Program-made: the position numbers and the translations under genes | DNA from: Agelaius tricolor | Lineage: Eukaryota > Chordata > Aves > Passeriformes > Icteridae | Length of the DNA: 64,000 bases | Direction of reading: 5' to 3' | Assembly (NCBI GenBank): GCA_023055355.1 | Contig: JALJCS010000039.1 | Location: 3,250,001 to 3,314,000 of the forward strand | Shown here: piece by piece, positions 12,313-23,912 of the stretch | Position numbering within the stretch: position 1 is the first letter of the stretch | Layout of the letters: each line of letters begins with the position of its first letter | The notes under the pieces: generated by a model | The model's database searches: none | Seen by the model: only the letters and a program-made list of their open reading frames with translations | What the model was told of the DNA's origin: nothing

Positions 12313-15300
12313 ATGGCGGACAGATTTCTCAGCCCTTTCAAAGTGTTCAGGGGGAAAAAAAAGAATGACCCTGGAGCCGCCCAAGCACAACAGCCTGAAG
12401 ATCTGGAACAGATCCAGACACTGAAGGATGGTGAGTAGCAGAGCTGGGCCACAGGGCTGATGGCTACAGCCAGCTTGGTCCCATCCCATCCCATCCCGTC
12501 CCATCCCATCCCATCCCATCCCATCCCATCCCATCCCATCCCATCCCATCCCATCCCATCCCATCCCATCCCATCCCCTGGGGACATACCCATGGACAGG
12601 ATGGAACAGGGGCTGGGCAGACACCCCGCAGTGGCCATGCTCCATCCCCTGGGCCATCCCAGAGCTCTCCCTGCCTGGGGAGCGCAGGGCTGGGCTGTGT
12701 TCTCCGGCCTCTCCCGCAACCCCTCAGCTCTGGCTGTGCTCGCTCTTTGCCAGATGCAGCCCTGGACAAGACACAAGAGCAGGAACCCGGCCCTGGCCGC
12801 TTCCGCAAAACCCTGAAGGTACCTGCAGCCACCCCCAGCTGGGCTGGGCCTGCTGTCCCTGCTCAGCCCAGCACCATGCTTGGAGCACGCCATGCAACGT
12901 CCCTGCCTTCCCTGTCCTTTGTTCTCCTGCAGAGGTTACGGAAGTTCTTGCGCATTCAGCGCAGAGAGACCACCACCACAGCAGCTGAGGGCACAGCCCA
13001 GCCTGACTCCAGGCCGACCCAGTTCCAGGCAAAGCCTCATGCCGGCCCAGAATGGACAGCACACTCAGGAAATCATGCAATGAATTATCAAAGGGTGAAG
13101 GCTGTTCACATGGCAATGACTGGGAACATGGCCATCAGAAACACTGACACCAGAATGACTCAGGGCATCACAAACACTGGCACCAGGCCAGCTCCCACTG
13201 GGATTCATGCTCCCACTGAGGATTTTTTCAAGGAGAGTGCTATTTCTTCTCAGCAGCAGGTAAGCAGCCCGAGGCCAGGCCTGGAGGCCTGCCAGGATCA
13301 TGTGTCCCCTCAAGCCATGGTCACTGGGCCACCTCAGCCTTTGAGTCCAGCACAGTGTGACTGGAAGGGAAGCCCTTCTTGGGGGAAGCTGGGCAAGTGG
13401 CTGCCTTGGTCATTGCTTCAAGTCTTCCCCATGCCTCCTCCAGGTGCCAGCCATTGTAAGGAGCATTCACAGAGGCTGGTGTCCCTTGGCACTGTGGATG
13501 CCAGGCTGAAAAGTGACATTGTGAGGCTGGCTGAAGAACACCCTGCTGACGTGGTGCTGACCCTGCTGCGCTGTGCCCCAACGTGTGACAGGTACGGGGC
13601 CCATGTGCCTGCACAGCTCAGGGCTCACCAGCCTTTGGGGCCCATGGCCCTGCACAGCCTGTGCTATGGGCTCTGCCAGACAGGCAGAGAGGTCCAGGAC
13701 CCTGGGGCCCCTCTGTTTCCCGAGCCTGCTGCCAATGCTCCCTCCCTGCCCCTCAGGGCACCGGGGCTCTGTCACCTGGGCCCCCACAGCTGCACAGGGC
13801 ACGGTACTGGGACTGAAATGCCCCTGACACAGAGCTCTGATCCCTCAGAGCTGCTGCAATGATGTGGAGAACCATAGGGTCATCGGGACCAGCAGTGGAG
13901 AAAGTGCTGCCAACACTAATCTGCGTGATGGCAGATTGGCCTCTGCACAGCACACGCACCTCTGATGGGGACGACAGGGACGTTTTTGCCCTGGCTGTGA
14001 GTTTCTGGATTTGGCCTCTGCTTACCCCTCAGTCACCTCGCTAGCAGCTCTCTGTCCTCTCCATGCCTCAGGCACTGGGCTGAACCCTGGGCTAGGGGCA
14101 GGCTCAGGGGGCACCAGGCCCACTGCTCCTCCTGCATCTGCCCTTGGGCCCTGCCCCATGGACACCTCGGCACTGAGCGCTGTCTTGGGCTGCTTCTTTT
14201 GCAGGCAACTCTGGTGATCTGGGTGATTGTCCAGGTGCCCAAGTGCCACGAGGCCATGACCCTTTATTCCTCCCGCCTGTTTCTGGCTCTGCTCTTCCAT
14301 GTTGTCCTCACCACACAGCAGATGCCACCAGAGGAAGCTACTAACTTCTGGAGAGCATGCCAGGAGGAACACCGCCTTCCCAGCAATTCCAACAGGTCCC
14401 AGTCCTCCTGTCCTTCCCATGCCCTTGTGGCCAGGGCCAGTGCTCCCAGTGTGACCTGGGCTTTGCTCTGCACACAGGTTTGCAGTGCAGGCCATGAAGG
14501 CTCTGCTGTGGCGACTGTGCTGTGACAATGAGGTGATGTCTATGGAGCGCAAGTGTGGCTGGGACACGCTGCTGTGTGCTCACACCCAGCACTATGCCAT
14601 GGGTCTGCTGGCCAGGTGAGACTCCCTGCTCCCCATTGCCCCTGGCATTTGTGCCCTGTGCCCCACTCAGTCCCTGTGGTCATGGGCCAGAGAGCCTCGT
14701 CACTGAGGGACAGCCAAGGAGACTGGAAAAAGCTGGGAGAGGAGGGTGCCCAGAAGGGGCCACCTCCCAGAGCACCCACATGCCCTCCAGGGATGCTGGG
14801 GAAAGACCAGACCTCTGTGAGTCCCAGCAAACCTGGGAAAGGTTTGCTCTCCACCTCAGGGTCTTGGTGCCTTTTTCCCCCTGCCAGGGAGATGCGCCGT
14901 ACCTTGGTCCCTTTGTGTTCTCGCATCGCACTCCACTTGCTCGGGCAGCTCAGCAGGCAGGACCCATACTGGGATCTGCCCTTCCTGGCATTCTTTGTGG
15001 AGGTGAGCCTCAAGGCCAGCCCTGCCTCCCAGCTCTCTGCCCTCTCACAGCCACAGCTGCCTGGGCCGGTGCCTGTGCCCTGTGCTGCTGCCTGGGCCCA
15101 GCTCTGTGCAGCTCCAGGCTCCTGCTGGCCGGCTCCCTGTCACTGCCCTGTGCCTTGCAGGTTCTCGAGTGCCTGGACTTGAGGAAATGTGGTGGCATTG
15201 TCCTGAAGGTCTTGTTGAGGTTCCTGCACAGCAAGTGTAGGGAGAGGCATCGCCTGGCCCTCAGAGGCCTCGTGGTGGTCAGCAAGGATCCCTCGATGGT

Positions 15301-17563
15301 GAGAAGGGGGCAGCCGCTGAAGCTGCACTGGGGAAAGCAGCCCCTTGGGCTGGCAGGGCTTCAGGAGCTGAGGCAGCTGCTCCCAGCTCTCCTGCCTCAC
15401 CTGCCCCAGGGCTTTCGGTCAGGCCTTTGGCCTGTGGGCCCTGCAGCAGCAGGGTGGCCTTGCAGTGCCAGGGTGGTGGTGGCGGTGCAGCCATCCGTGG
15501 CTTCCCAGCACAGCCTTGTGTTCCACACAGGCCAGGAGAATGTGCTGTCTGTCTCCAAGCCTTCTGGAGCTGCTGGATGATGCAGAAGGAGAGGTGGTCA
15601 GCATGACCCTCTCTGTGTTCACAAATGTGCTCCAGCAAAAAGACAACCTGGTATCCAGCACCACTGCCCCAAAGCTGGCTGAGGCACTGCTGCTGCTCTT
15701 TGACCACGTAAGGTTCTGCATCCTGAGGCACAGGCATCAGGTGTTTCCCAGAAACTTTGTGCCCTCTGGATTTTCAGGCCTTTGCCCAGCTGGGACTGGA
15801 GCAATTGATGTAAGTCTTTTGTTTCCTCTAGGACAACAGCCATGTGCAGGTGCTCTCCATTCAACTCTTCAGCAAGGTGATAGAATTGGTAGTGGATGAG
15901 GGAAAAAAGACACTGAGGACAATTGTGAGCAAGAGCCTGTATGCACTCTTAATTTACTGTCATGATAAGAACTGGGATGTGGCAAAGGTGAGGTTTCCTG
16001 TGATTCTGGTGGATCTCTGGGAGGGGGCTTGGCTGCCTTCTGCCCTGGTGCCTCTTGGGCTGACGCCTCCTCCAGGCCTTGGCACAGGGATGTGGGTCCT
16101 GTGCCCTGTGCTTTGGGGCCATCTCTGGGTCTCTGCTGCTCTCCAGGCCTCTCGGGAAACGCTGATTCGTGTGGCTGAGTTCCTGAAGAGGAGGAAGCTC
16201 GTACAGCTGTTGAAGAAGCAGCCGCCGTTGAGGGTCAATGAGTGCCTGGTAAGGAGGGCCTGCAAGCCCCAGGCTCAGGCTGGAGAAGGCCCCTGAGGGC
16301 GGTGCTCAGGTGCGGGGCCGGGCAGCTGTGCCCCTGCCCGCTGCTGCAGCCAGAGGCCGCGGGGGCTCTTCTCCAGGCTCCCATGGGCCCCAGCCGGGTG
16401 CCCATGGAGTCCCGGCTCGGCGGGGCTGCGGGGCGGCACCGCGGCTCCCCGGGCAGCAGCCGGCCCTCTGTCCCCTGCCCTCGGGAGCCCTTGGCCAGCG
16501 GCTGCTGGCCGCGCCTCAGGCCTGTGCGGCCAGGGGAGGCCGGGGCTGGGCGGAGGCAGCGCCCGGCCCTGGGGCTGAGCCCACACCATCCCTTCCCTCC
16601 TGCCGCTCTCTGCAGCTGGCAGAGGACAGGAGCAGAGCGGCCGAGCACCTGCGCCGGGCCCTGCGCTACCTGCGGAGCCCACAGGAGCCCCTGCGAGAGG
16701 CGGCCATCAGGTTCATGGGTGAGCCACGAGCCCGGGCTCCCTCCCCGGCCCGGCCCGCCGTAGCTCGGCCCCAGCCCCGCCTGCTGCCCCGGCAGCGCCA
16801 GCCGGGGCCGGCGCCGTGGAGCCCCGCCCGGCCTGGGCATTGCTGCTGCCGCCCTCTGGCAGCCGTGCCCTGGGGCGGCAGCGTGTGGCAAGGGCCGGGC
16901 TGAGCCCTGCCGGGCCAGCAGCCCGTGTGGCCGCAGCGCCGGCAGCGCTGCCGGCAGGGAGCTGTGCCGCTGGGGCCAAGATGAATTCTTTGTTCTCAGA
17001 GATGGCCGGGTTTCCCAGGATGAGGCAGCAGCAGCAAGAGCTCCAGGATCTCAGTCAGGGTGAGTGAGGGCAGTGGCCTGGGCCAGCGAGCTGCAATGCC
17101 TGAGCAGGGAGCTGCAATCCCTGCCCCGGCTGCAGTGGGCTTCCTTCAATGTGTTGACAAGAGGTGGCGTGGGAAGAGCACACAGAGATTTCAGGGACAC
17201 GGGCGGAATTCCTGGCCTACAGCTTGCTGCTGATTCTGTTGGCAACACCTCTCTCTCAGCCATGGCAAGAGTTGGGTGGGGTGGCCCTGGCTGGATGCTC
17301 TCCTCAGTTCACTGCAGATCCAGGCTCTGACCATGGCTCTCTTTCTGTCTGTTCCAGGCCTAGAATCCCCAAAGAACAATGCCAGCCCATCCTGCTCTAA
17401 CATTGAAAGTCACGCTAAATTAGGCCTAAGACATGAAGAAATAGGGTCCTTTTCTGGATCCAGTGAGCCAGTGTCCCAAGAACAGCACCAGGAGACACTG
17501 AAGAGGACAGCATCTCCCATTGCCACTGGAGCTCTAGACATAGTTGAGGATTGGTACGGCTGA
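12313..17563 (+). CDS. MROH-like gene, copy 2, fifteen exons with one frame break
   Basis: Exons are 12313-12430, 12754-12818, 12933-13259, 13444-13591, 13849-13996, 14205-14395, 14478-14615, 14888-15002, 15161-15298, 15531-15707, 15832-15987, 16147-16248, 16616-16718, 17000-17059 and 17358-17563 (TGA at 17561). All have AG/GT borders and consistent phases. The product would be about 730 residues of HEAT-like helices with a charged, Ser-rich tail. Exon 4 is 148 bases, where both other copies have 149: a one-base loss near 13470 shifts the frame. An AG at 13471-13472 would give a 119-base exon with the same end phase and restore the reading frame, so the gene may still be coding. AATAAA at 17827-17832 is a good polyadenylation signal. 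The family is clear; the exact MROH member is not. Confidence 0.75.
12481..12577. repeat. CCCAT pentanucleotide array in MROH copy 2 intron 1
   Basis: About 19 tandem CCCAT units with a single CCCGT variant near the 5' end. This is the same repeat, in the same intron and gene-sense orientation, as in copies 1 and 3. Confidence 0.95.
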
Positions 17564-17826
17564 GCCTGTGGGAAGCTCGCGTGGCTTCAGCCCTCTCCCT
17601 GCCTGTAGATAGCTCCCTCCCTCCAGCCCTCAGACACTGTCCATCCACTTTTCTCCCTCCACCCTCCCTCCCTTTTGACAGCGTCATCTCACCAGCCCTC
17701 AGACCATGCCTATTCCTATGTTTTCCTTCCACTCTTCCTTTTGATAGCTCCATTTCTCAAGCCCTCAGACCCTGCCTGCCCATTCCCTTTTCCCCTCCCA
17801 TATCATCCCTTTTTTTGCTTTTCATT

Positions 17827-17832
17827 AATAAA
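17827..17832 (+). terminator. Polyadenylation signal of MROH copy 2
   Basis: AATAAA lies 264 bases after the stop codon of copy 2, in a pyrimidine-rich 3' region. It is a plausible cleavage signal for this gene. Confidence 0.6.
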
Positions 17833-17999
17833 CAGTTTGGCTTCTTCACTTTGCCTGCATCTCTGTGGAGCTGAAGCAAATCCGGGGCCCTGGGACACAC
17901 AGGCCCCTGCTGCCGTTCTCTGCCACGCCGTGTTTTGTGTACGGACCCAGAGGAACAAGGGCAGGTCAGGCTGGAAAGGTCCCTGTGCTGAAGGTGCAG

Positions 18000-19580
18000 T
18001 TCCACAGCACCGTGCAGTTCCAGATCTCGCTGAGCACACTGAAGGCCAGCAGTGGGACAAGAAGCCTGTGTGTGTCAGGGACCAAAGTTGTGTCTAAGGC
18101 CCTGCCATATTTGGTCCCCTGTTGTGCTCATCAACAAGAGAATGCAGAGCAGAGAATGAAGGAAACCTTATGGTTTAACTGGTGGGAATTTAACCCTTAA
18201 GGGAAACAATGGACGGGTCAATCAATGGGAAGTGAACCTGTGAAAGAGGAACGATGCACAATGGAGCTGTGGTTGGCATGGAGGTGGTATCACAGGTCAC
18301 TGCAGCCTCATCTCACGCACTGGCCAAGCGTGAGATGACCTTGTAACTGGAAAACTCCACTCCAGAGGAGGAGATGTCAGGCCTGGTCTGGGGTGGAGGG
18401 ATGAAAAGGACAAAATGCCCGTCCTTTTGGTGCAGGGGACGCCCAGAATATGGAAGGCCTGCCTGCCCTTCCCACTGGAGCCCCATGCTGAGATACCCTG
18501 AGCGCAGCCCAGTGCTCCTTGCTCCTCTCTGCTGAGCCCGGAGTGTTTGTCTGCTTTCGGGATGGCCCTGGCTGTGTCAGGGCTGCTCCGTGGACACGAG
18601 ACAGCCAGTCCTGTCCCGCTGGGTCCCAGCAGTGCCTGGCAGCAGCCCTGCACCCACGTCAGGATGCTGGCCAAGAGAGGCCCTGGAAGCTGAGGCAGCT
18701 GATTTGAAGCTTTTGCAGACCCACACAGGGGATGGCCACACACAGGGGATGGCCAACAGCAGTCCTGAGGGGCCTCCCTCATTCAAAGAAATCAGCAGAC
18801 AAATGCATTGTCCACCAAAAGCCCATTTATTGAGCTGGCAGGAGGGCAGGGGTCTGCAGCCACTAAAATGCTGCTCTGCCACATGTAAATTTCAGTGGGA
18901 TGATGTCAGAAATGTATCTCAAAAGTACCATCCATCTTGACTCTGCTGAGGTGATTCGATAGGCAGGGGGTTAGAAATACATTCTGTATTCCTGTACTTG
19001 AAGCTAATGTCCAGGCGCTGGCCAGGAGCGGCCTCCATGCCCTAAAGCAGCACTTCTTCCTCATGGCTTCCCTGCACAGGGCTCATTTTACACTTGCCCT
19101 TAGTTCTTCTGGTAGAATGTGTCTAAAGCTTTTTGTCAAGTCCCTCTCCTGTCAAGTTAGGCCCGCCAGGTTTTTCTTATGCTAACTGGTGCTAAGTGCT
19201 TATGTAGGTCTGTGCTAAGTACTTGTTTACTTATGTGAATTGCTTGTGCTTATGTCAAACAAAGGCCTTGTTTCATTCTCCCCTTCTCTTTATCCTGATG
19301 CAAATTCTTTTGCAAGATCCTCTGGACAGTCCACAGTACATATGTACTGTTCTGCTGCTGTTGTAATTTTCTACCACATCCATAGGTTTATGATGATTAA
19401 GAGGAGGGTTAATTTTTTAAAAATTAGAACTGGTTTGCTGAGGAAGCTAAAAATCTGAGGAGCTGTTGGTGGTTCCAGATTTGTCCATCACAAGAAGACA
19501 CTTGACTCATGATGTTCTCTTTCTTTCTCTATTTTGGTGATGATTTTGGTAACAACTTTGATACCGGATTTGAGTGTCCA
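18000..19580. other. Intergenic DNA between MROH copy 2 and ERV E1
   Basis: No exon is supported here. A reverse-strand AATAAA-containing stretch lies near 18825-18835, and AT-rich sequence after about 19090 may include the 3' untranslated part or LTR of E1, but no LTR ends could be recognised. A doubled 15-base motif (CACACAGGGGATGGC) occurs at about 18721-18750. Confidence 0.4.
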
Positions 19581-19990
19581 TCAGGCTGTGTGAGATGCAT
19601 TTTGGACTCCTGCCACTAGCCATTCTATATCAGGCTGGTATGGCATTTGCTTTAGAACGTTAGCGTCCCGTCCAGTTTGGAATTTGGGCGCTTGCTGATA
19701 CCCATCATGTGCATTCTGCAGCATCTCTAGAGAAGTTCTTGTGTGGTGCAGCTGAAGTCGCATCCACTTTTGGTTGTGAAATTACAAATAGAGAAGTTAG
19801 TACCATTAGTAGTTTCATTAAAAGACTCAATTGGAATAGTTGTGCAAGCAGATCTCACACAGGCACAGCCCCTTCCCGCATAACACACCTGTGATAGTGC
19901 ATGGGTAACTGGGCTCATTTCAAAAATACAAGTGCTGCCCTCAGCATGCAGACACCCATCCTCTCTTTCAAGCACCGCATTTTTGCACAC
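19581..19990 (-). pseudogene. E1 envelope C-terminal fragment, E3-like
   Basis: The segment 19990-19727 holds many cysteines in an ordered pattern: TCIFEM, GRGCACVRSAC, FSICNFT and KSGCDF. The same order and spacing recur in E3 env near 62060-62250 (ICHFEI, GNGCACFRTIC, FCACNFT, TGCDIT). Several N-X-T/S glycosylation sites are present. A stop follows CTTQELL; the next fragment (19763-19581) is in another frame. The surface subunit and membrane anchor are not recognisable. This links E1's envelope to E3's despite different pol genes. Confidence 0.7.
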
Positions 19991-20204
19991 AAAATTCAGT
20001 GCATCCCTTGGTACACACGACTGGGGATAAAAGCATCATATAGTCAACCCAGGACATTCCACCCCTTATCCCCATATTGTCTGCTTACTACTAAAACTAA
20101 TTTAAATTCTAACTCTACAAACACATACATTATACATCCAATATACAGCTATACACAGACAATGGTAATCGCGTTCAGCGAACAGTGATATTTACACATA
20201 GGTC

Positions 20205-21060
20205 TCACCCCACAATCAGATCTCCCTGAGGTACACATCGTGTTGTTCCATCTCTTTGCATTATCCACCATGTGCAACCTGGTCCCTGAGCAAAGACAAC
20301 CCCACGAAAGGGTTTGTCTGTTCTCGAGGCAGAATTGACCCACACAGTCTTCCCTAACAAACCTCTGACATGCACCACTGGGACTTTATCTCCATCTGTT
20401 ACATTCAGGGACTCAGACTGGGCAGGACCTGCTCGGTTGGTGGAACCTCGGGTGTTAACTAACCAGGTGGCCTTTGCTAAATGCTGCTCCCAGTTTTTGA
20501 AAGATCCCCCACCCAAAGCTTTTAGCTGGGTTTTTAGTAGTCCATTGTACCTCTCCACTTTGCCTGCAGCTGGTGCATGGTAGGGGATATGGTACACCCA
20601 CTCAATGCCATGTTCCCTGGCCCAGGTGTTGATGAGGCTGTTCTTGAAATGAGTCCCATTGTCTGACTCAATCCTCTCAGGGGTACCATGTCTCCACAGG
20701 ATTTGCTTTTCCAGGCCCAGGATGGTGTTCCGGGCAGTAGCATGAGACACAGGGTGGGTTTCCAACCATCCAGTGGTGGCTTCCACCATTGTGGGCATGT
20801 AGCGCTTGCCCTGGCGTGTCTGGGGCAGTGGGATGGAGTCAATCTGCCAGGCCTCCCCATACTTGCACTTGGACCATCGCCCACTGTACCACAGGGGCTT
20901 CACTCGCTTGGCCTGCTTGATGGCAGCACACGTCTCACAGTCATGGATAACCTGTGAAATACTGTCCATGGTTAAATCCACCCCTCGGTCTCTTGCCCAC
21001 TTATAGGTGGCATCTCTGCCCTGATGGCCTGAGGCATCATGGGCCCATCAAGCTAGGAAT
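20205..21060 (-). pseudogene. E1 integrase
   Basis: The zinc-binding N-terminus is present, with H-X4-H (HDASGH) and C-X2-C (CETC). A TGA at 21050-21048 lies just before it. The catalytic core keeps the D,D-35-E residues: aspartate in WQIDSIPLP, aspartate in ESDNGTHF and glutamate in GKVERYNG. The core is open to 20205 (258 residues from the first Met), so this is the best-preserved coding piece of E1. The C-terminal domain runs to QGDLIVG. Integrase inserts viral DNA into the host chromosome; here it lacks the upstream pol for normal expression. Confidence 0.82.
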
Positions 21061-21077
21061 AACTCTCCCTTCTGTTG

Positions 21078-21650
21078 TCAATCTAGGTCTATCTTTGACA
21101 CCCCTATCCTTGCTGCCTGGTCTACCTGCTCATTGTTTTGGTGCTCCTCATTACCCCAACTCTTGGGGACATGGGCATCTACATGGTGGACCTTCACAGG
21201 TAGCCTCCCTACCCTGGTAGCAATATCTTTCCACTCTTCAGCAGCCCAAATTGGTTTTCCTCTACGCAGCCAGTTGGACTCATTCCACCTCTCCAGCCAT
21301 CCCCACAGAGCATTGGCTACCACCCATGAATCAGTGTAGAGGTAGAGCTTCGGCCACTTCTCTATTTCTACAATGTCCAGGGTCAGCTGAATGGCTTTGA
21401 GATCTGCAAGTTGGCTTGATCCACCTTCACCTTGAGTGGCCTCTGCGACCTGTCGTGTGGGGCTCCATACGGCTGCTTTCCACTTCGGTTCATCCCTAAG
21501 ATGCGACAGGAACCGTCAGTGAAAAAAGCGTAGCGCGTTTCCTCTGGGGGCAGTTGGTTATATGGAGGAGCCTCTTCAGCCCGTGTCACTGGTTCTTGCT
21601 CTTCATCTGTGACACCAAAATTTTCACCTTTGGGCCAATTTGTAATTACC
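21078..21650 (-). pseudogene. E1 RNase H region of pol
   Basis: The motif FFTDGS (catalytic aspartate) appears near 21520, after a connection-like stretch. The later part contains a Trp-rich block and the helix VHHVDAHVPKS, then NNEQVDQAA, ending at LD. A frame break separates the first part (ending near 21383) from the second (21323-21078). It would degrade RNA in RNA/DNA hybrids during reverse transcription. It is not functional as it stands. Confidence 0.68.
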
Positions 21651-21799
21651 TCCAAAATCCCAGGGCGATTCAGTTTACCTATATGGGTGCTGTCTCTGTC
21701 CCTCTGGGAGCCTCTCAGGAACCCTGGGCCAGTCCCGAGTCGGCAGACACTGGGGGCAGCCCCGACACGGCCGACAGCGGGGAGACACTCTCTGTGCCC

Positions 21800-22260
21800 C
21801 GAGGGTACTGAGGGCACCTGGGCTGGTCGCCTGTGCAGCACAAGAGACACCAGAGACATCGGTAGAAGATAAAGGGCCGACTCTTAGCAGGGGTTAATCC
21901 AAGGTTTTATTCTAGGAGTCCCAAAGGAGCCCCTACACCTCAGGGGCCTCCTGCCGAGAGCCCGGGAGATGTGCCAAGGTTACATTTAAAGGGAGGTGGA
22001 AACCCAAAGTAGATAACATTTGACTAACCAAGAAGTGACCCTAAGGGATGGGTACTGGGGGATGGACATTTAGGACAGCGTATGGGGCAAGGCTTGGGGG
22101 GCTGAGCCCTGGCCTCTGGCTGATCACTCGACATCCTGGACCGAAGCTTCTGGATGGAGGGGATGGGATGCTGAGTGATTGACAGAGAGCCAGGGTGGGG
22201 GTTTGGGGATGATCTCAGCAAGGGAAAGGGATTACACAGGTAAAGGGAGGGGGGTACCAT
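21800..22260 (-). repeat. Probable LTR of E1
   Basis: On the minus strand, this GC-variable segment contains AATAAA near 21914-21909, followed by a GT-rich stretch typical of a U5 region, and lies upstream of the E1 pol. The LTR start and the primer-binding site could not be fixed. Confidence 0.4.
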
Positions 22261-22339
22261 CTGGGATGAACCATTTGGGAAAAATACAGGTATTCAAAAA
22301 CAAAACTATTACAAAATATTACAAAGTATAAAAACAACT

Positions 22340-23912
22340 ACAACACACCACCCAGATCTGGTGTTTGCTGCGCAAGTGCCCAGATCTGGAAATTTCCCAG
22401 GGTTGGCACAGCCCAAGTCCAGCAATTTGCTGGCACAGAAAGCCAAAATCTGGCAATTTCCTGATGCCAATACAGGTGCCCAGACCTGGTGTTTGCTGCC
22501 ACTGCCAGTGCTCAGATCTGGATATTTCCCTGTTCTGGCAGAGCCAAGTCCAGCAATTTTCTGACAAAGAAAGCCAAAATCTGGCAATTCCCTGCTACCA
22601 TCATTGGCAATGCTAAGATCCGGTGTTTGCTGGCACCACCAGTGCCCAGATGCGGGAATTTCCTGGTGCCGGCACAGCCCCAGTCGAGTAATTTTCTGGC
22701 AAAGAAAGCCAAAACCTTGTAAATACCTGGTGCTGGCCCCACCCAGACCTGGTGTTTGCTGGCACTGCCAGTGCTCAGATCCAGCAGTTTCCCAGTGGCA
22801 GCACAGCCCAAGTCCAGCAGTTTGCTGGCACAGAAAGACAAAACCCGGCAATTTTCTGGTGATAGCACCGGCACCACCCAGATCTGCGGTTAGCTGGCAC
22901 CGCCAGTGCCCAGATCTGGCAATTTCCCTGTGCCACCACAACCCAAATGCAGCAATTTTCTGGCAAAGAAAGCCACAACCCAGCACTGCCCAGATCCGGT
23001 GTGCTGGGGTTGGTTTAAAACAAGAGGGAGACCTCGGCTTAAGGCCGTGGGAAAACCCTCTTTAGCTGGGGTCAGCAGGAGCTCCCGCCCATAATCCTCT
23101 TGTTCAGTTATGCAGATTGTTACTAGAAAGTTCTGAGTTCTCTTTGCTACCGTTGGTTACTTTATACTGCAAAAACTGTAATATTCTTAATCCTTCCTTC
23201 CTCTTGGATCCTTCCCTCAGATCCCACCTTAACCCCTCCCCATTAATAAATGGATAAATATCCCTGCTAGACCCTGGACCCAGGCTTTTTTCTGCTTTGT
23301 TCTGTGTACTGTGCACGCCGTCCTGTTTGTTGTGTTTGCCTTCATTAAAGTTCTGTTTCCAGACAAGCAGATGAAAGCAGTCTCTGTCTGTAAAGTGGCC
23401 AGAGCTGGTTCTCAGGGAAACCACTGGCCAATGGTCTGGACAAGGACCAGAAGGTTTCACTGGTGTTTGCTGGCACCGCCAGTGCCCAGATCTGGAAATT
23501 TCCCTATTCTGACACAGCCCAAGTGCAGCAATTTGCTGGCACAGAAATCCAAAACCCGGCAACTTTCTGCTACTGGCTCTGGCACCGCCCACATCTTGTG
23601 TTTGCTGCGCCAGAACCCAGATTGGGAAATTTCCCGGTGCCAGCAGAGCCTAAAACCCGCCGATTTCTGTCGCTGCCAATGACACCACCCAGATCTGGTG
23701 TTTGCTGGCAGCGCCAGTGCCCAGATCTGAAAACTTCCTGGTGCCAGCACAGCCCAAGTCCAGTGATTTGCTGGCACAGAAAGCCAAAAGTTGGAAATTT
23801 GCAGGTTCTGGCTCCAGCACCATCCAGATCTGGTGTTTTCTGGCAGCGCCAGTGCCCAGATTTGGAAATTTCCCAGTGCCTTCACAGCCCAGGTCCAGCA
23901 ATTTGGTTTTAG
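22340..23912. repeat. Minisatellite, about 120-base units, split by an LTR
   Basis: Units at 22340-22995 and 23460-23912 share the blocks CCAGATCTGGTGTTTGCTGG, CAGTGCCCAGATCTGG, AATTTCCC, GCACAGCCCAAGTCCAGCA, TTTGCTGGCACAGAAAGCC and AAAACCCGGCAA. About nine to ten imperfect units are visible. The two blocks are one array interrupted at 22996-23465. Frames through it look open in several directions only because of the repeat; no gene is called. Confidence 0.88.
23002..23459 (+). repeat. Solo LTR inside the minisatellite
   Basis: This 458-base insertion begins TGCTGGGG and ends TTTCA. It is flanked by CCGGTG (22996-23001) and CTGGTG (23460-23465), a 6-base target duplication with one mismatch. 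AT-rich TATA-like sequence lies near 23243-23260 and ATTAAA near 23343, consistent with plus orientation. A 6-base duplication is usual for class II (beta- or alpha-like) retroviruses. No internal sequence remains. Confidence 0.72.

Larger units (their letters stand above)
19581..22260 (-). mobile_element. E1: internally deleted ERV, minus strand
   Basis: Read on the minus strand, the order is an LTR-like segment (about 22260-21800), RNase H (about 21650-21078), integrase (about 21060-20205) and an envelope tail (19990-19581). Gag, protease and most of reverse transcriptase are absent, so this is a deletion derivative. The integrase and RNase H are clearly unlike those of E2 and E3: the signature VHHVDAHVPKS is absent from both, and the zinc-binding segment differs. 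The env tail, in contrast, is like E3. The retroviral class is not certain; I would place the pol in class II or III rather than with the gammaretroviruses. Confidence 0.7.

Noticed and set aside
15279..16891. Long minus-strand frames opposite MROH copy 2
   Set aside because: Shadows of GC-rich exons and introns of the plus-strand gene; similar shadows recur opposite copy 3.
16310..16903. tRNA or small RNA gene in GC-rich introns
   Set aside because: No cloverleaf, A/B boxes or snoRNA boxes could be made out by eye here or elsewhere in the window.
22309..23912. Long minus- and plus-strand frames with ICQILAF or GNFL-like repeats
   Set aside because: They follow the 120-base repeat unit in all frames and change with unit length.
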